Part shown: piece after piece, positions 22,563-33,197 of the stretch
How the letters are laid out: the number at the start of each line of letters is the position of its first letter
How positions within the stretch are numbered: position 1 is the stretch's first letter
Source of the DNA: Erodium maritimum
Lineage: Eukaryota > Streptophyta > Magnoliopsida > Geraniales > Geraniaceae
DNA length: 64,000 bases
Assembly (NCBI GenBank): GCA_963921825.1
Contig: OY997593.1
Coordinates: forward strand, 43,911,111-43,975,110
Direction: 5' to 3'
Position numbers and translations under genes: made by a program
Notes under the pieces: model-generated
What the model was told of the DNA's origin: nothing
Databases searched by the model: none
The model's input: only the letters and a program-made list of their open reading frames with translations

Positions 22563-24002
22563 AGAGATTTGTTTAAACACCCAAATCCATTACAGGAGCC
22601 GGCCGACCATTTGCTTCCTACAGCTTTTGAAACAGACAGAACAAATGAACAAATAATTTACACGCTTCTAGAAAGGTTGTTTTGGGCAGTATATAACCCC
22701 ATTCAGTATGTGACATAGGGCTACTGTGACAGTTGATAAACATCCATAAGAAAATAACTACGGCTTCATCTCAAATTAAAGCACAGCACCTATTCTACAA
22801 CTTCAGAGGATCCCTACAAAACTACCTACAGCTTATAATAACATGTTCAATCATCAATAAACTGTGTAGTTTCAACATCTCATCGGTGCACCTTACTCCA
22901 AGTAATTCAGAATTCCACTTTTCTTTATTTTTCTAGTTACCTGACTTATAAGTGACCAAGTAGAACATAAAACAGCCTCAGAATTAAGTTTAATTACTGA
23001 AATTAGATCCATAAATGCAAAAGTTCATCAGACCAGAGACCATTGCACAAAAATAGTATTTGCGCACAGGAAAAACGATCCATTAACATGAGCTATTCAT
23101 CTTTAAATGCAATGCCGTGATCACTTTTAAACCATGCTAAGGTAGAAAAATGAACCAGGTAGAACTATGATGGTTCCTAAGTACTGTAAATGTGGTGATG
23201 TGGAGGTAGCCAGACTAGTATGCCTTAGCTTTTCCTCTCATGAAACTTATCGTGAAGCAAAACTTCAAGTGACAGCCTAGCCGAAGAGATCAGCTACAGA
23301 AGGCAACATTAAGGAAATATGGATCTCCAGGTATCGCATCATTTGAGATGCATGAGCTCAATCTTAGGCAATTTGCAAATGTCATACAAGACCAGTTCCT
23401 AGAAGGAAAAGAAATGCAACTTAAGGTTTCACATGGCATTCACATTCCAAATGTCCCCAACAACATTGAAAATGTACAAAAAAGTAAAGCAGGTTACTAG
23501 GACATAGCGGACGATTCACAACACAATTCATATTCTATTTGTTATCAGGATAGCATCAGAGTATAACACATAATACCCTTTTCAAACTCAAACAGCCAGG
23601 TAATTCAAAAAACCTATGGATTTTGAAGTTGAAATAAAATATATAGCATATTCAGCATAAACATGACAAGAAAGAAATGCTGTTTCAATCATAAAGCTGG
23701 GAGAAGAAAGAATACACGTCTGTCATATTTCAAAGAAGCACACATCAGACTAATAAAAACACCATACAAAGCACATCAAAATCCAGTCCAAAAATAAAAG
23801 TAAAGCATCATGAACATGAACCCTCATCATCTACTGAAGAATATATGCAACAGGGGTTAAATTAGTACTTCAGACAACCATTAATAGTCACTTCTGGAAG
23901 ATCACAATGTTCATAGTTCTAGCAAGCATAAACTTAACATCCAAACCCAAAGGCCGAAACACCAGTGCAGTCAAAACAAAGGGGAAAAGGCTGAAAATAA
24001 CC
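22563..24002 (-). other. Downstream (3' UTR and intergenic) region of U2AF35
   Basis: No coding region seen on either strand. The minus strand directly after the stop codon is T-rich, and CAG-preceded-by-pyrimidine runs (for example around 23840) could be 3'-UTR splice acceptors. Several poly(A)-signal-like AATAAA words occur on the minus strand. The extent of the transcript cannot be set from sequence alone. Confidence 0.4.
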
Positions 24003-24824
24003 TCAGTGTTTCTCCTCCCTCTCACGGTTCCATTGCTCAATCCTTGCTCTTCTTTCCTCACTCCCATCCCTGCTCCTGCTCCTGCTTCGCCTTGGACTGT
24101 GCCTTCTCCTCCCACCCTCTCTTTCGTACTTGTCATGCCTATCACCACTCCTGCGCCCATTTCCCCTAGAATCACGGTCGCGGTCACGAAAATCACGTCT
24201 ATCATTATCCCTCCTGTGCCGGGGGCTAATGCTCCGGCTCCGACTCACTCTGTACCCGCGGTACCTCCCATACAGCTTCCTCCTCAATTCCTTCCCAATC
24301 AGCTTCACGTGCATGAAATTACAGTACCCGCCTCGGTTGCAGCTGTTCTCCTCGTATTGCCTGCAGGTAGCCTCCCGGAAATCCGTCACCGGAGAGAAAT
24401 CGGCAATAATGGGTCGGCCGGAGTAGAAGCGGCCCTGCAAAGCCTGCAAGGCGGCGGCGGCCTGGTCCTCCTCCTTGAAGAGGACATAGACATTGCCGAT
24501 CATGTGGTCGGCTAGATTGTCGCAGATATTGAGGGTCTCGATCTCGCCGAACTTTCCGAGCTCCTCGAATATGTCCTCATAGAAATCCTCGAAATGCTCC
24601 TGTATCTTGCTGGGGTCGATGGGCTGCCCCTGGGCGTCGACGCCGGGAGTGATCATGTCAGGGCGCTGGTACATGTTGGAAAGGAGGAGGGTAGGGGAGA
24701 TTGTGGGTTTGTTGTGGAGGCGAGAGCAGCGGTCGCCGTGGCGGCAAGCGCCGATTTTGAAGTAGAAAGGGCAATTGACGCGGTCCTTCTCGGTGCCGAA
24801 GATGGAAGCCAAGTGCTCCGCCAT
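24003..24824 (-). CDS. U2AF35: Splicing factor U2AF small subunit (U2AF35)
   Basis: An intact, intronless 273-codon frame. U2AF35 pairs with U2AF65 in the nucleus and contacts the AG of the 3' splice site during early spliceosome assembly. Domains in order: CCCH zinc finger 1 (C18, C27, C33, H37), U2AF-homology RRM (about 42-146, with [16 protein letters not shown] and [16 protein letters not shown]), CCCH zinc finger 2 (C154, C162, C168, H172), then an Arg/Ser/Asp-rich tail (about 190-273) ending [13 protein letters not shown], as in other plant U2AF35 proteins. The start [18 protein letters not shown] matches the conserved family N-terminus. Codon use is GC-richer than the surrounding transposons. 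The upstream 24825-25099 region should hold the 5' UTR and core promoter. It is the clearest functional host gene of the window. Confidence 0.97.
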   Translation of the reverse strand: MAEHLASIFGTEKDRVNCPFYFKIGACRHGDRCSRLHNKPTISPTLLLSNMYQRPDMITPGVDAQGQPIDPSKIQEHFEDFYEDIFEELGKFGEIETLNICDNLADHMIGNVYVLFKEEDQAAAALQALQGRFYSGRPIIADFSPVTDFREATCRQYEENSCNRGGYCNFMHVKLIGKELRRKLYGRYRGYRVSRSRSISPRHRRDNDRRDFRDRDRDSRGNGRRSGDRHDKYEREGGRRRHSPRRSRSRSRDGSEERRARIEQWNREREEKH

Positions 24825-25099
24825 GGGATTCGACCGAGAATAGGGTCAACTATTAGAGTTAGGGTTTGGGGAAAGAGGGACCTCGACTAGAAGCAACTCA
24901 AGGAGGAGGGGAATAGTAAAACCCTAATTCATCGATTTGGGGAAGGAGATAAAAAGGAATTTGCGACTATTTGATATCCAAGTGTGAGAAATTAACGCCA
25001 ATTTCTGGAGAAGGGAAGGTCTTATACGACAGAGAAATTGGCAGAATGACATTTGTTTTGAAGTCTCCTTGTCATTTTTTATTGATTTGTTTTTCTATT
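24825..25099 (-). promoter_or_regulatory. 5' UTR and upstream region of U2AF35
   Basis: 275 bp between the U2AF35 start and the foldback element at 25100. No convincing TATA box is placed. The nearness of the transposon means the promoter is either short or lies partly inside or beyond it. Confidence 0.35.
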
Positions 25100-27322
25100 G
25101 GGAAAATGACACATAATCTTGGTTAATTATCACCGTTTTACACTTAATGATTTTCTTTGATTATTATTGAAATCTCGGGGTGCAGACCCTCTCTAGGGTT
25201 TTTGCGAAGAAGCATGGAGGCGGCATAGAATATCTCCGGCATCGTTTATAGGTCGAGAGGCGATGGTCTGGGTCCTCGGGTGGTGAGCGTCTCCCATCCG
25301 GTGTCCTCGATATCGTGGTCTCGTGGGAAGATGGCGACGGTGGCTGCCACTCTTTCAAGGGGCGATGGAGGTCTCGTGGTGGTCCTGTTGAAGGTACCAT
25401 CATTGGAATCTATGGAGACCGTGGAAGAGGAGGGGAGCGAGGGAGCGTCGTTGCGATCGTTGCGGCGACCTCGGTCCTCTGAAAGGGGGTCTCGTCCAAG
25501 GCGAGGTGGTGTGGGGAGACTGACAGGGCTCCCGGGGAGGGTGGGATCGCCGCCGGTGGGTGCTCGTAGGGGTTCGATGATGATCCGCCTTAGGGAGGAG
25601 AAGGGCGGGGAAAAGGAACTGTTTCACCGCGACCTGCCCTCGATCGGTCACGTCGTGTTGCAGCAAGACACGGACTGGCCGGGAGGGTCGCCGGAAAAAG
25701 GGGCGACGGCTGTGTGGACGCGGAGGCAGAGGAAGGAACCCAGTAGGGTTTCCTCTGGGGATGGGCCAACTGGGCCGAAGGGACTGGGCCTGCTGGTTGA
25801 CGCTGGTCGGGCTGAGGGAGATGGGCACTGGTTCTGGGCCTAGTCGATTAGGCAGGGGGTCGGGGCAGGGTCGGGTCAAGGGTCTCGGGTCTGGGCTGGG
25901 TCGGTGCAGGATCGGGTCACGTATTCACAGTCGACAACTTCTTCTAAGGGGTCGTCGGCTTCAGATGGGGCGTCACAGATAGCGGCGGGTGGCTTTAAGC
26001 ACCCCCGCCTCCAGGAATGAGTGTCTGGGGTCCAGGGAGGGGTTGGTCGATTGTACCTTCTCCCTGGCAGATTGGTGGCAATGGTTCTGCCAACAGTTGA
26101 CAAGATGCTTCCCTACCACTTCGGGGTCAGCAATCCCGCGTTCAGGAGCCCTACAACTATCATTCAAGGGAGGACGACGCACGCTGACTTACCGGGGGAG
26201 TTATCAGTCCACCACTATTAAGTTTTCAACTGGTCTGCTCGACCAACGACTTATGGTTGGAGCATACTGTATCGGTGTCCTAGGATGCTACCGAAGTCTC
26301 ACCCCTCCGATCGCCTTTATGCCCATGAGCAACATTTACTACTCAGCACTTGTCTTTCAGTTTTATGCTCTGCTTTATGCTAGTTTCTTGGTTTGTATGG
26401 TGTTTGTCGTTAGGTGAACACCAGTTTGCTTTAATTAATAATATTACCATTCCGTTAAAAAAAATCACCGTTTTTCATATCACCCCCTAATTTTTTTTTT
26501 TTTAACATTTAACGTCTATTTGTTTTCACTTTAGTCTACGGTTAAATTTTGGATGGAAACAACCATGTGCAAAGCACATGATGTTTCATTTTTATTAAAT
26601 GACATAACTATCCTTTCATATACACTAAATTAACCTAACTAAATTCAAACCCTTATCTTTCCCCTTCTTCCTCTTTCTCATTTCCTTTCAACCGCACAAA
26701 GTTTCCAACTCCAAATTCTCACCTCCAATTATCTTCTCTACTATTCTCTCATCTTAAACACTTCATCTTGCTTTCACCCTTCTTAATATATAAGTATAAA
26801 AACACATTGATGAAAATAAAAGTTAGTATATTGATATTTTATTAATTCTGTTTTTTATATTGCTATTTTTTATTTTGAATTAAACATTATTACTTATATA
26901 TTAAAAAATGTTTTATATTTACTAACTTTTATTTTCATTAATGTGTTTTTATACTTATATATTAAGAAGGGTGAGAGTAAGAAGAAGTGTTTGAGATGAG
27001 AGAAGAGTAGAGGAAATAATTGGAGGTGAGAGTTTGGAGTTGGAAGCTTTGTGCGGTTGAGAAGAAATGAGAAAGAGGAAGAGGGGGATAGATAAGAGTT
27101 TGAGTTTAGTTAGGTTAAGTTAATATGTATGAAATGATAGTTATGTCATTTAATAAAAATAAAACATCATGTGATTTGCACATGGTTGTTTTCATTCAAA
27201 ATTTAACACCGTTAAACTAAAGTGAAGAGAAATAGAAGTTAAAGGAGTTAAATGTCACAAAATATAGATAGGGGGTGATGTGAAAACGGTGATAATTAGT
27301 CAGGGTTATGTGTCATTTTCCC
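25100..27322. mobile_element. Long-armed foldback (Mutator-like) element, interrupted
   Basis: Starts GGGAAAATGACACATAA and ends with its reverse complement at 27322. A 9-bp duplication ttttctatt (25091-25099) / ttttttatt (27323-27331) flanks it. The left arm (25100-25139 and 26475-26827) is the inverted repeat of 26921-27322, so the element is nearly all stem with a loop of about 90 bp. The 9-bp duplication and long arms fit a non-autonomous MULE. No coding capacity. The left arm is split by a retroposon (25140-26463). Confidence 0.88.
25140..26463 (+). mobile_element. Non-autonomous LINE-like retroposon, 1.3 kb
   Basis: Flanked by an 11-bp duplication atcaccgtttt (25129-25139 and 26464-26474) and ends in a short poly(A) tract. 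The 5' two thirds are GC-rich, with open but unrecognised frames (for example 25280-25843). The 3' part (26280-26456) is an AT-rich tail like a plant L1 3' UTR. No reverse transcriptase is present, so it must have moved with another element's machinery or be an internally deleted LINE. Confidence 0.75.
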
Positions 27323-27331
27323 TTTTTTATT

Positions 27332-28523
27332 TATTTATTTTTGTAAGTTATATGAAGTGATTTATTTTTATACCCTTACCATACCAGAACAAAATATAGG
27401 ATTTGATTTTGTATTTTCCTCCTTCTTCACTTTACAATATCAATGACACGCGACATACGACGAAGGCAAGATGAACCCAACCACGAGCGACCCTTCATCT
27501 CAAAGCTTGAAGCTTCCAATTTCATAAACTTATCATCTCGCAAGAAAAACAGGTAATATGGTAAGTAATCTCGTGTTTCCCTCTTACTCTTGGATACATT
27601 GCTTGATATTGAGTTCAAACAACGTATGTAGCAAGAGAAACGCTAAGACAAACCCAGTTGAACATGACCCCAACGTATGAGTTCAAACATGTTTGGGGGT
27701 TTTGAATTTCTGTAAGCAATAGGATTCGTATTGAGGGTTTATGTAGAGATCGTGCAAATTTTGTTCAATTTGGGGCTATGTAAGCAATATTATAGGATTT
27801 GGGGGTTGCTTGATACTAAGTTAAATTTTTGTCCCCAAACTCGGCGGTTATCTAAGAATTCGGCTGGTTATGGGGTCGACCGATTATGGTTTTTATCTGG
27901 TCCACCAAGCCCATAGGGCTTTTTTGGGCCTTCATTTTAAGCTTCAAATTTGAACCATAATTTAAGTTTTGTAGTGAAATTTATACTTCATTTCTATCCG
28001 TTGACATCATTTTTAAATATTTGTCAACATAGTTAACAAGATTTTCGTTTGACAAACGATTTTTTACCCACTCCATTATTAGGGTTGAAGTTAATTGGTG
28101 GCTGAAAATAAATGGACTTAAATGCAAATGGGTTAGTTGGTGGTTGAAAATGAAATGAACTAAAAGTAAAATGGGCTTAACCCATAAACTTGTATAATTT
28201 CGGTTAAAGATGTTGAGCGAGTCAGAGCCTAAAGTAGCTCAATGTAAATTAAATCAATTTGAGCTTAAGGCTGGGCGGCCCAATAAAAATGGGAAAGTAA
28301 TATATTTATGAAATAAAAGTCGGTCAGCCGGTTTTTTACTGGTTTGAAAGATACAAAATTGTATCGACCCAAAATGTCGTCGGGTTGGTATTTTTTAACT
28401 ATAACCGTCGTCGGTGACACCGGTTCGGGTGATTCCGGTGATGGAGACGACCAGTGACGACCGGATATTTGCACCCCCTGTCTACTACTGTCTATCCATC
28501 AGCCGTCTGTCCAGATTTGGCAT
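27332..28523. other. Unassigned intergenic sequence with one possible short exon
   Basis: A plus-strand frame from ATG 27442 reads MTRDIRRRQDEPNHERPFIS and onward to AAGAAAAACAG before a GTAATATG donor-like site (about 27550). I recognise no family and find no convincing second exon, so it is only a candidate first exon. The rest (to 28523) shows nothing I can name. Confidence 0.25.
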
Positions 28524-29385
28524 TGTAGGCAACTGAATCAAGAACAATATAAACACAAAAAGTCGATCGGTTGCTTGTGTTGTAGGAAGTCCGAGTCCAG
28601 TAGAAAGCTGTTTCCTTAAGACAAAATAGCCCCTTCTACGACACTGAAGGTTGGTATGGGCAAATGTCTCCCAAGATAAAACGGACCTAAACCACTAGTG
28701 AATGCTTCAACTAGTGGAGTCTAACGACCTAAAACCGACTTGCACTCAAACTGTAGAATATCAAAAGAGAAGAAGAATCGAAAATGAAGTGATTATTTAT
28801 GTCCCCTCTACACCCTTTAAATAGTAGACAATGTGACCCGTCGAAAAGATTGCGACTCTTTAACCAAGGGTCATGTTTGTTCAAAACTTGAACAGATGCA
28901 TGATAAAGAATCTTGACATAAAGTTGGGAAGATTAATTTGTTGATTCTTGTGTGCAAAACGATAGGATTTCGTGAAGCTCAAAGCTCAACGTCCAAAGCC
29001 TAAAGCGCAAGGACCAAGGCCCAAGGCCCAAGCCAGGCCCGGACCGGACGGACGACGACGACACGCGTGTGGGCTCTCTCCGTTACACATTAGTGGTGAC
29101 CTAAGACCACGACCTTTACTCCAATTATCAAACTTTATAAAGTGTATGGAAAAGTGTAATGTGGGTTTGCATTAAATGTCATTAATGCATGTTATTAATC
29201 CATATTTTTCTACAACTTGGCATGTTATTATCTCATTCAATATTTAACGTATTTTCGTAAATATACATCTTACGTTCAAGTTCGCAGTGATGTGAATATA
29301 ACATATATATATATATATATATATGTTGCCAAAATTGATGATCGGAACAAGACGGGATAAATGTCAGAAAATAAGTAGTCCAACA
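28524..29385 (-). repeat. 3' LTR of copia element
   Basis: Collinear with 37028-37824 from 'ttgtaggcaactgaatcaag' to 'aataagtagtccaaca'. It contains an (AT)n run at about 29302-29324. The outer end corresponding to 'tgttggagc' is missing or diverged. The shared frame at 28972-29175 is not coding. Confidence 0.85.
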
Positions 29386-30249
29386 ATCTCCCATATTGAA
29401 TGGATATTACCAGTTTCTTCTTCAAAATTCACTGGTTTGAGTACAATGAAAGAAAGTTACTACACGGGGTGAAGTAGCTCGAGGCCTTAAACTTTTCTAG
29501 TGACAACCTATCGGACTTACTAGCAAATCAGTAGACTTGATTGTCTTTGAACTGTAAGCTATGAGTGTAAGCCTAGACAATAGACAACACACAATAACCT
29601 TGTAAATCGGTGTTAGATCTCTATACGTGTTCGTTTTGGCCATGAACACCTGCTTGGCTCATGAATGCGCATAAATATCCGACCTAAATGATATCTATTG
29701 AAGCGGCCCCACTTCGCATTTACTAAGGTGATTTTATAAAGAGTATCCCGCAAATACCCCACTGTGTCCTAAGCATACACTGTATAGCCGTCATTAAAAG
29801 TGTTTCAACTTATCTTGACGCAGCGGATGATGTACTAACTTATCAGAGGAATGATAAGGAGTCGAGTACTCCCTAGTGCCTCGAAGTTTGTCAACGCTTT
29901 GTGATCCTTTTTGAACCTAGATCTTGTGATCTCTAGTCAACTATGTTAGGTATCCGCGGAAGGCGTTTGAGTTACGGCCTTAAGCCCATTCCCATCGATA
30001 AGGTTTCAACTTTCTCTCTAAATAAACCTTTTGTTAATGGATCCGAGATATTACCTTTGGGCTTAACATAGTCTAGTGTGATAATCCCATTAGAAAGTAG
30101 TTGTCTTATGTGTTATGTCGACGACGCATGCGCCAGGACTTACCATTATACATGAGACTTTGTACCCTACCAATAGCAGATTGACTATCACAATATATGC
30201 TTAATGGAGGTACTGGCTTATCTCATCTAGGTATGTCTTCCAAGAAGTT
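29386..30249 (-). other. 3' non-coding zone of copia element
   Basis: Sequence between the 3' LTR and the RNase H remnant. The minus strand beside the LTR reads ATATGGGAGAT, a plausible polypurine tract. No gene. Confidence 0.55.
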
Positions 30250-30657
30250 TCAAAGCCATTCTACTTCTTCTCCAGCCTTATCTAGAGCAATGAATTCAGA
30301 CTTCATGGTTGATCTTGCTATACAAGTCTGTTTGGAAGATTTCCATGATATTGCTCCACCTCCCATTAGGAATACATATTCACTAGTATATTTGGATTCA
30401 TTAGAGTTAGATATCCAATTGGCATCACAATATCCTTCCATGACAGAAGGATAATTTTCGTAATGCAATTTTAGATGTCTAGTGTATTGTAGGTATCCGA
30501 ATACTCTAATGATGGCTTTCCAGTGATGTTTGCCGGGATGACTCATATATCTACTTAGCTTACTAACTGCATAAGCTATGTCAGGCCTAGTACAGTTCAT
30601 GATGTACATAAGACTGCCTAGAATACGAGAACACTCAAGTTGGCATACACTTTTCAC
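30250..30657 (-). mobile_element. RNase H part of copia element
   Basis: Translation shows [20 protein letters not shown], the [20 protein letters not shown] block, [10 protein letters not shown] and [21 protein letters not shown]. These are copia RNase H and its preceding connection segment. Fossil. Confidence 0.9.
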
Positions 30658-30757
30658 CTATGTTTTTAGCCCATGATTGAGTTAGATCAACTGGTGTTTT
30701 CGCATGCCTTATGTTATATTTCTTGAATTTTTCAAGACCTTTCTCAATATAGTGTGA

Positions 30758-31587
30758 TTAAGATAACATGTAACCATGTGATGTTTTGGAGATCTGTACT
30801 CCCAAAATAACATCAGCGACTCCTAAACCTTTCATATCAAATTTAGAAGACAACATTGTCTTAGTAGACTTTATTATGGCTGAAGTACTACCAAGTATGA
30901 GCATGTCATCTACGTAAAGACATACAATGACATACTCTAATTCATTATTTTTGACATAAACACATTTGTCGCATTCAGTGAATTTGAACCCGTTTGATAA
31001 CATGACAACATCAAACTTTGCATGTCATTGCTTCAATACTTTCTTAAGTCCATAAAGTGACTTAACTAGTCTGCATACCTTGTTTTCATTCCCAGGTGAT
31101 GAGAATCCTTCGGGTTGTTGCATCTATATTTCTTCTTCTAGTTGACCATTTTAAAAAGCTGTTTTTACATCCGTTTGATGTATTTCTAGCCCTTTAAGTG
31201 ACGCGATTGCAATGAACATTCTGATGGATGTTATCCTTGTCACGGGAAGTAGGTATCGAAATAATTCAACCATTCCTTTTGTCTGAATCCTTTTACCACA
31301 AGGCTAGCCTTGTGTTTGTCTATGGATCCATCGGTTTTCATTTTCTTTTTGAAAACCCACTTGTATCCCATTGGTTTTATACCGGGGGGAAGTTCCACTA
31401 ACTCCCATGTGTGGTTTTGAAGAATATATTGTATTTCACTATTTACCGCTTCTTTCCAATAAAAAGCATCTAGTGAAGACATTTCTTGTGAATAAGTTTG
31501 TGGCTCATCTTCCACCAATAGTGACACAAAGTCGGGTCGGAAGGAATTAACTTTCATTTCCCTTTTACCACGCCTTGGTTCTTCCAT
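30758..31587 (-). mobile_element. Reverse transcriptase part of copia element
   Basis: Contains the copia RT entry block WELVELPPGIKPMGYKWVFK with KHKASLVVKGFRQKE, and the catalytic VCLYVDDMLILGS box. Fossil, with breaks. Confidence 0.9.
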
Positions 31588-31899
31588 GATATGTTCCTCA
31601 TGGCTGGATTGAACTTTCGGTTCCTTAATGTCCCGTGGTCTCTTTGAAGGATTTTATTCATTTGGTTCTTTTCGAGGGTAGATGTGTTCAAAGAATGTAG
31701 CACTTCTAGATCGATCAAGGTATCTACATGGATATCCGGGATATCTGATTTATATACCATAAATCTATATGCTCTACTTTTTGATTGCATATCCAATGAA
31801 TATGCAATCAATAGTTTTTAGTCCTATTTTTACCTTTTTAGGCTTAGGTACTTCCACCTTGGCCAACCACCCCCACACTTTCAAGTATTTGTAGGATGG

Positions 31900-32583
31900 A
31901 GGTGTTCATTTCCATAGCTCGTATGGAGACTTGAGAAGTTTCTTAAGAGACATCTTGTTGAGAATGTAGTTTGTCGAGAGTAAGGCTTCTCCCCGTAACT
32001 TATCTGGTAAACCAGAACTTAATAAGAGAGCATTCATCATTTCCTTGAGAGTTCGGTTTTTGCGTTCTGCAATGCCGTTGGACTAAGGTGAATATGGTGT
32101 TGTAGTTTGGTGTATAATACCGTTTTGAGCACAAAATAATTTCAATGGGATATTCATATTCTCCTCCTCCGTCACTTCTTAAAGCTTTTATTTTCTTGCT
32201 TAGTTGATTTTCAACTTTAGCTTTGTAAAGTTTGAAGGTTTCAAATGCTTCATCTTTACTCCTCAATAGGTACACATGACAATGACGTGTACAATCGTCA
32301 ATAAAGGTAATGAAGTACCTTTTCTACCTCTTGTTTGACACAATTTCAAATCACAAATATATGTGCGTACTAAGTCAAGAGGTTCAGTGTTCCTTTCAAT
32401 AGAGTGAAAAGATGATCTTGTCATTTTTGCTTCAACACAAACTTGACACTTTTCTTTTGGATTAATCCTACATTTAGGAATTGCATCCAAAGAAATTAAA
32501 CGACGAATGGTATCAAAGTTAACGTGACCTAATCTAACATGCCAAATATTAGAGGACTTAACGATATAAATAGAAGAACCAAC

Positions 32584-32634
<51 letters not shown>

Positions 32635-32775
32635 TACAATAGTAGGTACAACGGGCATAACGTTCATTTTGAACAGACCCTCATTTACATATCTCATTCC
32701 CACTTGTAAATCATTTTTCAAGAGAACAAAATTATGAGATACAAAGACAATTTTGAAGCCATTCTTTGTCAACAA
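31900..32775 (-). mobile_element. GAG-pre-integrase and integrase part of copia element
   Basis: Contains WHVRLGHVNFDTIRRLI and KCQVCVEAKMTRSSFHS (zinc-binding pre-integrase block) and integrase core text (KIKALRSDGGGEYE). A (TTA)n microsatellite at 32585-32635 would encode an Asn run. Fossil. Confidence 0.88.
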
Positions 32776-32821
32776 TGAGCCATAAACCAGATTCTTTCGG
32801 ATTTATGGAATGTAGAGAACA

Positions 32822-33085
32822 TTATTCAGAGTAAGTTCCTTTCCGAAAATCATATGAGTTACCCATGAAGATATGGTCTTCCTCAGTAGCAGCCTTGAAG
32901 GTGGAGAACATCGACTTGTTCGCACAAATGTGTCGATTTGCTTCAGTGTCTATGAACCACTCCTTAGTGTTACCGACCAGGTTGCATTCGGTGATCATAA
33001 CACAAAGATTCATATCAGAAAGGTGCTCAGTGACATTGGACTCATTTTTCTTTTGCTTCTTGAAGTTCTTGGGTTTGCGACACAC
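32822..33085 (-). mobile_element. Gag end and protease part of copia element
   Basis: EWFIDTEANRHICANKSMF is the copia aspartic-protease region (family form WxxDTGAxxH). Fossil. Confidence 0.8.
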
Positions 33086-33197
33086 ATTAGCTTTGTATCC
33101 CTTGATTCCACATTTATTACATTTCCCATGAACTTCCCAATCTTCTTCTTAATTGGACCACTATCAGTATGCTTCCTCTTGTGAGCATTTGTATTCT

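Noticed and set aside
25280-25879. Overlapping long frames on both strands (187 and 159 codons)
   Set aside because: Both come from the GC-rich front of a retroposon; composition is Arg/Pro/Gly-rich with no domain, and frames on both strands indicate base-composition bias.
32585-32635. Asn-run protein segment in copia pol
   Set aside because: A (TTA)n microsatellite in a fossil element; no biological role inferred.
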